Positions 1 to 15,651 of a stretch of DNA of 64,000 nucleotides are shown here, one piece after another. Made by a program: the position numbers and the translations under genes. The stretch is taken from assembly GCA_000727475.1 (NCBI GenBank), contig KL647291.1, positions 4,115,873 through 4,179,872 of the forward strand, given 5' to 3'. Under the pieces are notes generated by a model that saw nothing but the letters and a program-made list of their open reading frames with translations, searched no databases and was not told the origin of the DNA. Source of the DNA: Sarcocystis neurona (taxonomy: Eukaryota; Apicomplexa; Conoidasida; Eucoccidiorida; Sarcocystidae). Each line of letters opens with the position of its first letter. Position 1 is the first letter of the stretch.

Positions 1-163
1 AGCAATCGTAGTAGTTGTGGTAGTTGTAGTAGTAGTAGAAGTAATGTAAATATAGTGGGAGACGTTTTGTTTTGAGAAGTTGATGGTTACTGCGCGTGGA
101 CGTCACGTCGGAGTGTTGGTGTCTGTGGGACGGGGTGTACGTACACCGCGGCTGTGAGTCTAC

Positions 164-241
164 GTCTGCCCCAACGCTGACGGATGAGCGGAGGAGGGTG
201 TCTGAAGCGGCGACTTTCTCAGAAATGTGCGTGGGGTTTTT
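164..241 (-). CDS. Gene A candidate exon, 26 codons
   Basis: The minus frame is stop-free and protein-like (KNPTHISEKVAASDTLL). It ends at GAC|GTAGAC in phase 0. The acceptor would be a weak GAG; a better CAG lies 8 bases upstream but changes phase. No terminal stop or polyadenylation context is convincing here, so gene A probably continues left of the window. Confidence 0.28.
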
Positions 242-3200
242 CTCGATGACTGTCCACCCCGCCCCCCCTTCATGAGCACGCGCGTGCATGTATATACAGA
301 AGAAACTTTCTGGTGTACGTACACCGCAAGGGTAGGTGACATCAACTTGTCGAACGGACCCCTCGCTCTCTAGACGTGTGCGCCCCCACAAGAGTAGAAA
401 TCAACATATACACAGAGACGTACATATGAGTATTTGTTAAATATACATATATTTCTACATACGCATAGACACATATATGTATTCACGTGAGCATGTGTAT
501 GAACGTACACATATACATATATTCACGTGTCGATATGTACGGACAGTATATATATGTATATGGGTGCAGGTGACGGTTCTTGAGAAGTAGATATGTTTGT
601 ACGTATGTAAATTTGTGTGGCCGGGTATGCACGCCGGTATGCGTACAGGAATTTAAGAGGATGGAAAATGACGTAGTAGTCGGTAGGGGGGTTGCTGAGA
701 TAGTAGCAATAAGGTAATTTATCTGTAGACACAGGGAAGTTCTCAATTCAGATAAATACATGGACATGGAGATAACCCTTAAGGTAGGTGATTGTACGGA
801 TATGAAGGTAGTCCTCGACGCAGACAAATATATGAATATATAAATCGTCCCCAACGCAGACAAATATATGGATACGTAGACAGTTTTCAAGGCAGACAAA
901 TGTATGAATATGTAGGTAGGAAAGTCTACAACAGCAGTAAGAGCAACTTACATTTGTTTTCAGAAGCGCAGCGACTTTCCACTCGCTGCCGGCGCCGGAG
1001 CGCTGCAGAGAAAAGAAGAAAGACGAACAAAGGACGAGTAGAGGGGGAAGGGAAAGACTCGCGCAAGAAGAGCAGAACAAACCCCCGGCAGCACTTTCAA
1101 CTTCCAGAGGTCCCTTGTACGCTGGGGAGAGAAGAACAAGCAGCAGGAGACCCAGCCAGAACGTCTGCCGCAAGAAGAGAGACGCTGCAACTTTGTACAC
1201 CCGAAAGTGAAGGGCGTAAAAAATAACTCTCTGCAACTGGAGAAAAAGAGCAAGAAGAAGAGAAGATACTGGCGACCCCTGCGCCGTCACACTTCGTTCT
1301 CTGTATATCAATCGCAAGGCGTGCAAACAGAAGCTTCCACGTGAAAGGGCAGCCGAAGATGAAGGAAAAGGAGCCACAAAGAAAGACAAGGAGCCGTCCT
1401 ATTTGCTCCCTCCGCACTGCGTCTCCGAACTCTTTTCTGCAGAGGCAGGCGTCTTTCACAGGGCAGAAGTCGGCGCTTGGCAAACAGAAATAGTTTCCTC
1501 ACGAGTCAAGTTTCTTGGGAAAAGGTGACACGAAGAAACGGAGAAGAAAAAGAAGGGGGGCCAGCTGGATGTGGAGAGTAACGTGCGAGAGTCGAGGACA
1601 GACGAAGAGGGAGACGCAGACTTCTCCGCAGACTTCACCGAGAAAATCGTGGAGAGGGTCACAACGAGGAGCAGGAGGGGAAGCGTTCGAAAAAAAAAAG
1701 AAGCGCCCACCCCCACCACCACCACCTCCGTCATACTTGAAGGAAGACGAAGCGCAGCAGCGGCAGGGAAATGACGCAGGAAAAGTGGCAGAGAAGGGAG
1801 CATCGAGCCACCGTCGCTCCCCACCAGAGCCACGACGAAGGAATAGCAGCAAACAAGAAAACAGCAGGCCAGGACCGTTCGTCGTCGAAGAAATGGCGAC
1901 GGAAACGCAGCAGCAAGAAAGTTGCGAGCCAGGACCGTTCTTCACCAATTTCTGCAGAGAGCAGAACTGCTGTAGTGTGGCCATGCAGCGGGAAGGGAAG
2001 TACTCTCCCATCACTGGGGAACTGCGATGTGTTGCTTGGCCCACACCGAGGAAGTTTGCGGGAAGAAAGGCGACCGAAGAGAAAGCGACAAAGTTGCTGG
2101 TTTCGAGTGAAGGGCCGTCAACAAGAGGTCGAAGAAGAGACGAGAATTTAAGCAAAAACTGTCTGCAAATACGATGCCCCCAAGGCAGGGAGGGGGTCGT
2201 CGATACATGCACCCATGCACGCACACATATATAGACAGCACACTAGAGATAGGGGGGAAATGCGAGCCTCTTCCGCTCGTGAAGACGGGAACTGCGAGAG
2301 AGAAACGGAGCCGTTTCTGCCTTTTCCTCTCCCCACGAACGTGTCTACATTTATGGATCTGCTGGCGGAGGTGGGGGGTGCCCCATCCCACGTACGGCTC
2401 GCAATCGAAGCTCCTCTTCCGCCTTCGAAAACTTGCGTTGCAGCGCTTGCAGCTGCGAATCTTTTTCCGCGATTTGGTAGAGCAACTTCTCCTGAGGGGA
2501 GGGACAATCACAAACATTCACACAAAACCAACAAGGATCTTCGTCAGCGAATGAGGCAGGCAGCTACGCATATATTTGTCTGCACGTCATATATATATTT
2601 GTGGTGTACACGTGATGTATACATATGTATGTACATACTGACATATTGTATGCACGTGATGTACGTGTTCGTATCTATTCTGCGCACGTGACACATGTAT
2701 ATATATGGTGTGCCAGTGATGTGCACGTATATATATACTTATGGTGTGCAAGATATAGGTGTGGTGTGCAGGAGACATATATGTACATATCTCGTGCTCA
2801 GGTGATAGGTATCTATATATGTACGATATGCAGTTGACGGCAAGCGGTATCGCAGTGTACATACACCTCAGTCGAGTTTCGGGTGTGTGAACACCTGGCG
2901 CAAGATTTCCCCTCTCACGCGGTGTCTTTCTGAGACACATATTTGGGGCGAATGTACCCACGTTTGTTCCTTACAAGCGCATGCCCATATACACACATAT
3001 ATGTGTGTGTACGTGAGAAGCCGTACGAAGGAAAACCCGCGCTTTTTCACACGGCCGACAAACAGAAAACTCGCGTGTGGACAGAAGGCTGGGGAACGCA
3101 GGGAACCCCACCAGCAGCCGTCTCTGTAGAGAGGAGCAGCAGCAGAACAGACGGGGCACATCTCTTACGTGTGTAGGGGTGACCGCATCTGTGCCTGCAG

Positions 3201-3562
3201 CCTGCTGCTCCCCGTCCGCCTCCTGCAAGTTCTTCACAGACAAAAAATGTACACGTTCAGCATCAGAGAGAAACAGCCCTTCTCTGCAAAGAAAACCGGA
3301 CGCGCGCCACTACAAATGCTTCTCCCGTCTCCACATATTCATATGTAGTCGTACATACATGCATATCTATGTGAAAATACCTGCCCAAGGTCAGCATTTG
3401 TCTCTGCCTCACATACCCTCATTTTGATACAAATATATATGAATGAATTATATGTACAAGTATATATGAATATACATGGAAGGTCACATTTGTCTCTGCG
3501 TCTCAGAACTTCGTTTCCCTCTCTTTATATATATATACACGTATAAATTCAAGTATACATGC

Positions 3563-3601
<39 letters not shown>

Positions 3602-4004
3602 TATATGTGTAGGTGACTCTTATGTATATGCATATATGAAAGTACGTATCAGGTCAGTATTTGCCTCTGGATCTCCCAAGACATTGTATCAACAGGAGGA
3701 GTACAGTAGGGCCGACTCAGCAGCAGCAGAAGCACCAGCAGCTACCCCACGCAGAGGAGATTGCTGCTGGGCGCGAAGATCGCGTCCACCACGAAAATTT
3801 GACGGCTACACCAGCAGACACCAACTCCAAGCAGAATCTACAGCAAGTGAGAGAGAAACGGACAAGGAAGAGATGGGGAAGAAAAACGAAAGAGCCCACG
3901 GTCGCTTGAACGCTCGCCCAATGCTGAAAGCACATGCATATACACGAAGCCTCTTATGCGGGTATACATACACCAGGGTGTATATACACCTGGAACGCAT
4001 GCAC

Positions 4005-4038
<34 letters not shown>

Positions 4039-7000
4039 CAATGGGTTTCCATCATATAATGCATATATGTACGCTCTAGAAAGGTGTTTATGTGTTGTGT
4101 ATGTAGAGAGGCAAAGTCATATTTGTACGCCAGTCTTTTGTATGTTCACGGCAGGACGGGTAGAAGGGCCAGCAGGATGGGCAGGGCCTGCGAGACAGCA
4201 GCAGGAGGAGCAACACCGGGAGCGGCAGCAGGAGCAGCAGCAACAGCAGCGCAGACGGCAGCAGCAGCAGCCCAGAGAAACAGCAGCAACGGCGACAAGA
4301 TTCGAACGGCGACCCATGCCGTGGAGCAGTCCCCCCACAGCAGCGGAGCGTGAAGGAAGAGCCAGTCGCTCACTACAGCAGCAGCCGCAGCAGCACCAGC
4401 AACAGCAGCAGCACCCACAGCAGCAGCAGCAGCATCTCGGGAGCCCAAGCAGAGCAGCAACGGCTCCCCCCACATTAGAAGTTCACACTGCAAACTCCGC
4501 AGCATCTTCAGCAGAAACAAATCTTGGGAGGACGGACGAAGAGGAGGAGCAGCAGCAGAACAGCGCCGAAGCAGCGCAGCGACACGAAACGAGACAGTTA
4601 CTACCACATCTAGCGCCTTACATTCACCTATAACAGGAATATGTAGTAACGTTTCACTTTCCTATTGCTGTCGCCGTTAACGTATCATATATATATATAT
4701 ATATGCCTCTACGTGTTCTCCGCGCCTAGCGTTGCTCCAGTAGGGCACTACATTTGTAGACAGACCCGCAGACATATTGCCCTGCGCCCTACGTCTTCCT
4801 ATTCTGCACCCACACAAATACCCCTACATATATATATATATATATATATACAGATGCATACACGCATATATACACATACACGTAGGTCCACACAAATGTA
4901 TACACGCCCATACATATATACATACGTACACACATACATACATAGACGCATACGTGCAAATACACATACCTCTCCACATATATAAATCGATGTGTACATA
5001 GATAGATACATAGAGACATACATATACACATACAAACACATACATATACATGCATACGTATATGAAGACGTTCATTCATATATACCTACACCTACACATA
5101 CCTAACATACATACATCCCTAACATACATACATACGTACATACATACATACACACTTACGCACACACATATACATACGTACATTTATCCGCATATACACA
5201 TGCACACACACAGACATACGTACATACATACGTACATACATACACATATATATACAGACACATATACACACATAGATACATACATACCTATATACATACA
5301 TCCATATCTAAATGCACATACACTTCTCCACATCCGTATATATGTAGGCCTCTGTATTGATACAAATGTAGAATCTACGTACGTGTGTGTATATGTGGTT
5401 GAGTCCACATGTAAATACGGGTGTGTACCTACGTATGGATTTGTCTGTGTAGCATGTATATGAGTGCCCATACGTATATACGTACCCGCAGCAGCTGTAT
5501 ATGTCTACGCGTGTCCATCTATATGAGGATGCGTATACATAAACATATATATATGTATGAGTGCATGCATTTATATATATATAGGTGTACACAAAGGAAG
5601 ACGTCTCTTGCCCGGTGTAAAGGTGGGCCGCGAAGAGTTGCGCTGCCTTGCTGTGCGGCGGTCATCTGCTGCTGCAGGTTCTCCTCCAAGTCCCGCACGG
5701 CCTGTCGCAGTTGCGCGATTTCTTCGTCTCTCTCCGCTAAGTCCATCGTCAGCTTGCTCTGCAAAAGAAGAGACACAGCAGCGGCAGCATCAGAAGCAGC
5801 AACAGCAGCACCGGCAGCAGCAGTCGTAGCGGCACGCAGGAGAGCAGGAGGCTGCTCTTGAAACACAGAGAGAAAAAGGGGAGCAGCCGACACAGCAGCA
5901 AGACGTGCCGGAGCAGAGGAGCAGCAGTAACAGCACTGGCAAATGCAGCACAGCCGGCATCCGCAGAAGAGGAAGCACCGCCCATAGCAGCACGGTCTGA
6001 AAGCCTGAGAGAAGCAGTAGCGGCGGCAGCACCAGCAGCAGCGGCGGCAGCACCAGCAGCGACAACAGCAGCAGCAGCGACGTCTGCGAAAAGGGGGAAA
6101 GGCAGCATCGCAATAGCAGCAGAGGCATAGTGAAGTTAGCACGCGCCAAGCCGCAGCCGAGCTGAAAGCAGCAGCAGCAGCGGCACAACGAGCCAGAGGA
6201 CAGCGGGGAGGAGGAACAGCTGCAGCGCAGAGGTGGAAGAATCTGGCAAGCAGCAGCACCCGCAGCATCAACGGCGACGCATCTGCAACAGTGTCACCGT
6301 CGCACCAGGCTTCAACAGCCACCTTCAGCTGCTTCGACCGCGACGAGCCCAGCTGGTTACGGCTGCGTGGTGAGGCTGTGACAAAGAAGCAGCAGCAGCC
6401 GCGCCATCACAGCAGCAACGGACGAGGCCCACACGTGCAGAGAAGCGGCAACAGCAGGGACGCTATCCGGACGAGCAAACGCACCAGGAGCAGCAGATTA
6501 CGAAGAAAAGTGAACAAGGCTGCCCACGAAGAGACACGTTCTTTTCTCTCTCTTTTTCTCTAAAAAATCGAGCCTCTTCGCGCATGCAGTGCACACACAA
6601 GGACGTGCGGTGCCTGTTATATATAATAACGCATGCGACGGCAGGAAGTCAGGAGGCACTTATGTGGGACAGGTAGAGGCATCTGCGTTTCTGCTGTCTT
6701 GTGCATGCAGGCAGCAGACCTCTCGACGCGACAAAGTAGTTCAGCTCGACGGCCACAGAAAAGGAGCTACTCAGGAAAAAAAAGAACTCACCAAGCTAAG
6801 CGTGTACCCCACAAAAGGACTCTCTTCCACTTCCTTTCCCTCTCTCTGTCTTTTCCTCTCTCCAACCAAGTGAATTCTTATTGGTGGACGTATATACACA
6901 TACGCCGGCATCCCCGTATCCTCACCTCGCCCTATATGTCTACCTATCTACGTATGTACAGAATATGTCTACATATATGCCTAAATGAAGGTATTTTATG

Positions 7001-10000
7001 TATATTTATATGTGCACATATGCAAGTATATTTATACACATATAGGAATACACGCAAGTACACTTATAAATATAGGCAAGAATACATATATACACGCATA
7101 TATGCGAGAGAATATATATATATATATATATGTGCATATATGCAAGTATATTCATGTATATACGCGTAATAATTGAGGAGGCGTCTTTGGTGCAGATGCG
7201 GATGAATGCTGCAAGAAGAGTGACGCCTTCGTTTCTCGTGCCGTTGAAGTGTATGTACACCGGACGAGAGCCGTTTTAACTGGGAGAGGATGAAGAACAA
7301 GCAGCAACAGTGCAGCGCGGGTCCCCCAGAAAAGAAGAAGAACACGCTGCTCGAGAAGGAAGAGGGCAGCAACACCGGAGGTAAGGACGCACATCGCACA
7401 CAAGTGTACGTAGAAAAGAAGCGGTACGAGAGAGGACCGAGGAGCAGCAGCAGAGAAATGACCTCCTCGACGCAGCTGCAGAGAACGCAAGACGACGGCT
7501 GCCGTGCTGCTGCGGCCGACGTCGTTGTGAACAAGCGGAAGCCGAGCATGTGCGGGGTGGCGCAGAAGACAACCGCAAATGCGGGCACCATCACTTTCGA
7601 ACCGGTAGATGCCGCGAGCGCATGCAGCGCGGCCTGGCGCATGCGCACACACACTTGGGGACGCACCTAACGCGGAGGAGGCAGACATTTCTGTCGACCC
7701 AGCAGAAACTTCGCAGAATTGCAGAGAAAGACGAAGAGCAGGTACACACACACAGACAGGTGCTGAAGAGGAAAATGTGGGAGAGATGTAGGCCGAGGAC
7801 AGCAGCAGTCGCGGAAGTACGAACGTAGCAGCACAAGAGACGCTGGAAGCACAGAGGGAGAGAAACTTTGACCGAGAGTTCGAACTTTGCTGTAGAGAAG
7901 GGACAAGAGAATAACTGAAGGACGCGTAGAAGGGCAAGGACGCATGCAGACGCTTCGAGGAAGAAATGGGGAAGAGGTGCTGGACTCTTGCGCAGCGTAG
8001 TGGACGTGTGTTGACGTGACGTGGGGACGCGGGGACGCAGTGTTTGCGAAGGTGTGCGCCACACGCAGAAGTGGGCGGGAGACTGGGGGGCGACGCACGA
8101 GCTCGACGGAGACAAAAATGGATGCATGCAGACGTAGTAGCCGAAGAGACCGGAGAAAATAAGAGATAGAGACTTTTCCTCACATTTGCAGCATACAAAT
8201 CCTCTTTCGGAGAGGAAGAAGGTTTGCTCTTCCCACTTCGGCTGTGGCTCGTGTTGCTGCGCAGGAATGCTGCAAACCCTCGACGGGGCGTCTTGACTTG
8301 CTGCAGCGGCACCCCACATCAAGAAACGAGAGGCGCCAGCACGCCACACAGCAGCAGCAGAAGAGCAGACAGCAGATTACGTACCGCTGCCGGCAGCACA
8401 CGCAACAGCAGGATCCACAGCAGCAGCAGCAGCAGCAAAACAGGCGAAACCGCTGCAACAGCAGACCACGTACCACCGCCAGCAGCACACGCAGCAGCAA
8501 GATGCATATCAGCAGGAGCAGGAGGACGCCAAGCAGCAACAAATGTGAAAGGCCGGTACATATACATACATATATATTAGCGGCAACAGCCGCAACAGAC
8601 GATGCGGCAGCAGCAGCCGGAGCAGCAGGAGGTGAGTGAAGGACGGAGATGCAGAAAAGGGCGCAGTGCAGAAGCAGCAGCGGCAGGAGCAGCAGCAGCA
8701 GGGAGGCGCGACCCCCGCGTCACGACGCCAGCTAGCCAGCAGCACCACCAGAAGAGAAAGAAAACAGGTCTCCGAAAAAGTCGGGAGATTTTCGCCGAAG
8801 CGGCGAAGTCGATCCACGAGGAGGAATAAGAAGCGCGCGTGCAACACTGAGGTGTCTGTACACTTGAAGCTGCAACAAGAAGAGCGGTGCAGGTCACCCC
8901 GCCACCTGCTCTGGCGTCGCCACATTTTCCCGACCATCAAAAACACTTCTAACAGCAGGCCCATCAGCCAACACGTGCTTTTACGCAGAGAAGAAATCAC
9001 CCACCCGTGTTCTGCATGTCTTCATGCATGCGTCATTCCCTACGTTATGTGCGTACACCCCGGCGGGGCAGGCATACAATAGGACACGAGTACACACGTA
9101 CACATATACACGTACATATGTATATATATATAGAGAGAGAGAAACCGGGGACCTCCCACACATATACATACGCACAGGAGATAAATACAGACGGGATGCA
9201 AGTGAGATGAAGAGGCTGCAAAAACGTCGCGTGTCGTAGACTATAACCCATCCTGGACAAATCCACATGCACACATCTACGAATATGTACGTATATAGGT
9301 ACGCAGGCAGGCAGGGAAGAGAGACACAGGGAGAAAAGAGGAGAGGGAGATACATGCACACTGCTGCAGACTCAGCGGACGCTGCTGCAAACCCGGGGTC
9401 TGCCCAGCTGCCAGTCTCTCAGCTCGCGCTACGCTACGCAGAACATCTCACACTTTGCCCAAGAAGCCGGAAGGTGGTCGCCAACATGCAACTGCTATCA
9501 AACTTCTGGGTGGGTGTGCGTGGGGTGCGCGGGGAGAAATGATGCGCCACAAATGTGAGGAGAAAAAAAATGGCGTTTTGTCCTCTACAGACCTGCACAC
9601 AAGTGTCTACGTGTGCATGCGTCTGTCTCGACGGGGGAAGGGGCGTAAGCGCGAACAGCGCGTGGCCAGGCGAGCGAAGGAAGTTCAAAAAATCGAAGAC
9701 AGTCATTTGCTATACTCCAGGACTGCAGACACGAAGAAAACTCATATACGTATACACACATACATATACATAGGGAGGGTCATAGTCGAATGCCTGGTCT
9801 CCGATCGAGGGAAGGTAGTACGTAAGGAAAATCGTGGACGGGCAGCTGCTACTACTGTGTGCGGGAAGAAATCTTGCCCATATACACATATATATATATA
9901 TATACATGCGGCGTAATCAAATATCGCACGTTTCGCAGGGGTTAAGTGAATGAGAAACAAATGCTACTACAATCATCTGTTCGCGTCTCGGGCTGCATTT

Positions 10001-13000
10001 GTCAAAGATTCTCACCCGTGTACACACACATACGTACATATATATATGTATGTATATGTATGCATATGTATGTATACTCATATATATATGTAAGTGCAAG
10101 TGTATACTTAAATTCTGGCAGCACACTAATGCAGACACGTGCATACACACATATAATTGTACACATGTGTCCATACACATACACCTGCACACACATGTAT
10201 GGACACAGGTCTATTACATATGCGTGCGTAGGCAATATATATGCAGAGAGCTGTATTATACATGCGTAGGTAAGGACTGAGAGAAGTGAGACGGAAGAAG
10301 CATGTACGCGTGTTTGGCTAGTCAGCTGGTGGTGGGCCGGGCCATTTTTTTGCATGCGAGAGATTCCCATAATGACTTCTGCTGTACGACCATGTGGCGT
10401 GTGCCATCGTCTCGCAGCTCCTACGAGACAAATTTGTCGCACGAGTTTTCTCTGAACATCTGCAGACACCGACGCATCTTCGCGACTTACGACTTCCTCT
10501 TCCTCCTGCTGCTGGGTCTGGCCCAGCGGCGTGTCACGTGGCCGCTGCTGCGGTTGCTGCTGTTGCTGCAGTTTCTCCCGCATTTGCTGCAGCTCCGTCG
10601 ACAGCCTCGCAGTCTCTTTCTCGTCGCGCGCGATGCTTTCCACAGTAATCGCCTGCGCCGTCCATTTCATTTCCGCAGGACGGGAGGAAGTTATTTGTTG
10701 TCGCACGCAAAAGGATAAAAAAATCGAACGCCGAAGTCAGTGCGGCTCTCCATAGGTGCAGGCACATGCAGACATGGCTACCCCCACCAGCACGTCAAAC
10801 CTACTCACACAAAATAGAAATGTACGTACACGATCACGGCAATAGTTGAAAATATATATATATATATAGCGAGAGTGAAGGAAATATACATACATATATA
10901 TACATATATATGTAGCGGGAGAGAGTCATACTGATATGAAAAAAGCAGGTGGTCCTGCACATATGTGCATGTAAGGAGGTGGAGAAAATGCAGCTGGAGT
11001 CCCGGGGCTACGCGTGTGTCTGCGTGGCCACGTAGAGACACGAAAGCTGCGTGGAACTTCGTGTCTAGGCAGCAGCGGGATAGAGAGGAAAAGCGTCATC
11101 AAAGAGGCAGCGCTACCAGTACTTAAGAAACCCTGCCGCAAGTCTACAAACATATCTATCTTTATATTCATTCATCTGTTCATGTAGGTCTGCATCTACA
11201 TATCCATCCGTTAAATTTACACCTAAAAGTACACATATATATATATATATGTATTGTATATGTGTTACGCGCTCTGTGTCTATGTTCCTAGCATCTTATA
11301 TATATACTCTATATATACATTGCCGTCTGTAGGTAAGTCTACGTGTTTGTCCCGCTATCTTTTACTTGCTGTTTTTGTCCTTATCCCTGGCTGTCTATAT
11401 CCACATATACACACACAAGTATACATATTCTTAGAAACACATGCATGTATCCAAGTAACTATATGTATATATGCACAGGTATATGCATGTATACACAAGT
11501 ACATATATTTCTACACACACGAGTATCTAAATGTATACATATGCCCATGCAAACGCATGTACAGAAGTCCCTATATATCTCTGTGTATATCTACACCAAT
11601 ACATGTATGTCGATTTGTCTGTACATGCACACATACACGTATACATATATAACCTGCATCGGCGTATATGCACCTATATGCATGTGTACATGTATTTACA
11701 TCAATATATGTAGCTTTATCGTATCTACCTACATTTGTTCTCTTGCAGCTCTACACACGCAGCGTAGCCCATACGATTCCCTTTGCATTTATATGCATAT
11801 ATAGTTGCCTCTCCGTATACGTCTGCACCGCTATCTTCGTAGTGACGGTCTGCCACGTAGCTGCTGTTCTGCGTTGCTACATTATCGGCTTTTGTGGTCG
11901 CTGCCCCGAGGAGCACTACTGCAGAAACAGACACAGAAACACGTATATATAAATGACGAAAGGAGGAAAAGACAAAGAGATACAAATAGGCAAAGGCCGC
12001 AATGCCCCAAGAACTGCCTCTCTTCGACGAAGGAGAAGAAATTTGGAGACACAAATATGTACGCACGCGAAGGATAGAGACACAGAGACGCGGGCCGTCG
12101 AACACCACGTATTTGCTGTTTTCGACGGAGTAGAAGAGATGCGTACATTTTTCTCGAGCGCCGCCTGCAGCGCCTTCTCCGTCTCCTGCAGCCGCTTCTT
12201 CACTTCCGGCAGCTCCCCCTGCGCCGCTGAGAAGTCGCGGGTCAGCTTCGCCTAACCGAAGCCCGGAACGCATGCAGCAGTTCCACACGACAGGCACAAA
12301 AATTCGCCACATATACACTCAACATCAAATATTCATACATATACATGTAGACACAGCAGTAAGCGGATGCGTACTTTCGAACGTATACACAGATATAGAG
12401 GGGTGCACCAGCACACGTCGGCATGACCAGTTCACATACGTTCATACATATATATATATATATGTATATACGGATATTCGAGAGACGCAGGTATATGAAG
12501 ATGTATTCGTTGCATATATATGTGTACCTATGGAAGTGGACCTGTCAGAATGAATAACGCGTATATACACGCGTATGTACCTTTTTGTATCTACACCACC
12601 GTTTACGGATACTGAAGAAAAATCTCAAAGAGTAAGTGTATAGAAATGTAGCTACAGTCTATATACCTGAACTCAAATACACCTACAGAGGCATATATAT
12701 ATATATATATATATGTATGTATATACACATAGGTAGATAGATAGACAGATAGATAGATATATTTATTTATAGTGTGTGCATGTATCGACAAGTGTCCGAG
12801 CGTGCGTTTGTAGTGAGGGGAGGGAAGACAGAGAAATCGCATTAGAGCTGCAGCAGTAACAACACATTTCCACATGGGATGGAAGGTACAAAATTCATAT
12901 AAATATATATATATATATGTATATGCAGGGGGCGTGCACGTGCGTACACACAATACGAGGGAAGAGAAAAAGGTCGCTGTGTGCTCCTATACATGTATGT

Positions 13001-15616
13001 ATATACAGTTGTATAGTCGTGTACATATATATATATATTCTCGATTATACAACCGTATACACGTAGATATATGTATATATATATGCTTATACACCTGTGT
13101 ATACACTCATATGTATATACATATGATTATACAACTGTATATACGTATATAAGTGTACATATGACATATATATATAATTGTACACTTGCACGTACAAATA
13201 TATGTGCGTATGTGTATATATATATATATATAGTAACACCTATTCGGACAGATGGGTGGAATGCTCACATACCTATATTACCATACATCATCTTACTCTT
13301 TTCGAGTCCCCCTCCTCCTCTTCTCCCACTTGGCATATATATATATATATTTACATATACTGATAAGCAGAGATATGTCTGTGTATCTATATGTACTGGC
13401 AAGCAGATATATATATACATGCCAATAAGCAGAGATATATCTGTATGAATAGATATATATAGATATATATGAATATTGTTGCAGTTACGAGATATATGAG
13501 AAAGCGCCCACTTTCTTTGCCTGGACGTGCAGCGAGGAGCACGGACGCAGATTTGTGTAGCGGACGAGTCCCGGCGATTGTGCGGCAGCTCGGCAGCGAA
13601 GACGGGCAGCGAAGAAGTCTCAGTTTGAGCACCGTAACGATACTTCTGCCATGCATGCATATATCTCCATACATCTGCTTTCCTGTCTATACGTATGTGC
13701 AGGTACGTCTCTGCTCAGCAGGACACGTAGCAGCGACTGAGAGCGCCGGAAGCGGAGTTTTTACGCACGTGGGCTGCAGGGGAACTCACAATTTTTTCGA
13801 GAAGGTTGACGTTCTCCTTCTCCACAGCAGCGAGGGTCTGCGAGGAGACTCGCAGCAGCACCACACATGCAAACTGGCCAGTATTTCTCGTAGTATCTCT
13901 CTCTCTGTCTCCGTCTCTATATGCAGCTGCCCACTTTTTCTCCTCGTCTCTATGTCCCCGTCTCTGTCTGTCCCCCTTCATTTCTGTTCTTCTCTTGCAT
14001 CATGTCTCGTCGCGTGTTTGGGGGCTCGACCGATGAAAAAACGCCTACGCGCCTGCTGGTCTGCCATTTCTCCCCCTCTCCCTCTACTCGTCTCTTCTTT
14101 TTCTTCTTTTCACGCAGGGACGGCCGCCTTCCCCTCACAAAATGCACAAAAAGCCTCGCGTACGCGTGGAGCGCACGCATTGGGAGACACACTGAGAAGT
14201 CTGCAGTGCTGCGTGGGCGCGCTCAAAACAGACACACGCGTTCACAGAGCGTCTGCTGCTTCCCCGTCCGCGCATCTGACGGCGCATGCACGCGTCCGTC
14301 CCCCCCTCCGTCCCCACACATCCGCGCTGCACGCCCGTGCGACGCCTGCGCAGCTTCTCCTGTGAAGCATGCGCGAGGTCATTCCCCCGGTGTGTCCCCG
14401 CGATGGACGGGAACGTCCAGGTTTATTTCCAGACCCGAGGGACGGTTTGCACTTCTTTCTTATAGTAGGAGGACATGCGAGGGGGGGCCTGCCGTCCCCA
14501 GCCTCTCCCCCCGCTGCTGCCAGCAGTCTGCCAGATGCTTGCTCGTACTCTGGCCGCAGAACTGCCTGCACAAGGTGCAGGTCTGCAACAATTACAGCTA
14601 CATATACGTACCCTTTTCTCTCCCGCTCTCGCTTTCTCTCTACATATACATATATGCACCTGTTTTTGGTGAACCACTATATGTAAAAGAGGACATAGCA
14701 GAGCTGCAACCAGACGACACCAGCATTCACGACGTGCATCTCCACGAACGTATATTTACGCAGATATGCATATATATATATACACGGCGCACCTCCACAT
14801 TTATGTATATGTATACATACGACGCATCCCCACATACATATATATATGACGCATGTCCACATACGTATATATATGTATATATATTCGACGCATCTTCACC
14901 TACGGATATTTATGTATATGTATATTTGCGATTGTATATATTATATGTATGTAGGATAGCACATATTAGTAGACGCACACTTGGGGAGATGCACGTATGT
15001 GCGCCAAGGAACGCATAGACACACCTCGTCTCTCTGCGCGCTTCCGCCACGGGTGTAGGTCTTCCTCAGCATGCATATATATATATATATATCGGCGTGA
15101 ACATATTTGTATATATATAGTAGTCTACGGATCCACACACACATATTATATATACATATACATTCGCGTAGAGAAATAGGAAGTCGGCGCCACTTAGTGC
15201 TTCTCTTGTACGTATACACAAACGGCCATATATGTGATTCTATGAAGAAGGGCATGCACAGCTTTCTTCTGTCGTGTGCATGCGCGCACGTATTTGAAAT
15301 AATGGCTAGCCACATGCGTGCGTCCACGGAGCCTGCGACATACTAAGGCATGCATTTCCACACCTGCATACATACCCGTGTATACACGCACACGCATGCT
15401 AATTATTGGACAAGACACACACACACAAAAGCACAGGTACGCATGCGTACACACGCAGAGACACATACCTACGTTTGCGTAAGATATACAAACACGCACA
15501 CAGGCATGTACATGTGCATATATATATATATATTTGCATGTGCATACATATGTATCCATATATTTATACGGATTTGGGGAGAAGGCACACGTACTCAAGT
15601 AAGACACGCACGCATT

Positions 15617-15651
<35 letters not shown>

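Noticed and set aside
4665..5592. Numerous overlapping ORFs rich in Tyr, Ile, His, Thr, Cys and Val on both strands
   Set aside because: They are translations of TACATA/TATA satellite. The same pattern recurs wherever this repeat occurs, with no splice or start context.
7152..8312. 386-codon minus-strand ORF
   Set aside because: Ser/Leu/Cys/Arg-rich without ordered segments. It spans good internal splice signals and overlaps candidate exon 8184-8300. Length is explained by low stop density in GC-rich sequence.
13921..15018. 365-codon plus-strand ORF
   Set aside because: Runs from pyrimidine-rich sequence straight into TA satellite. Composition changes with the DNA, not as a protein would.
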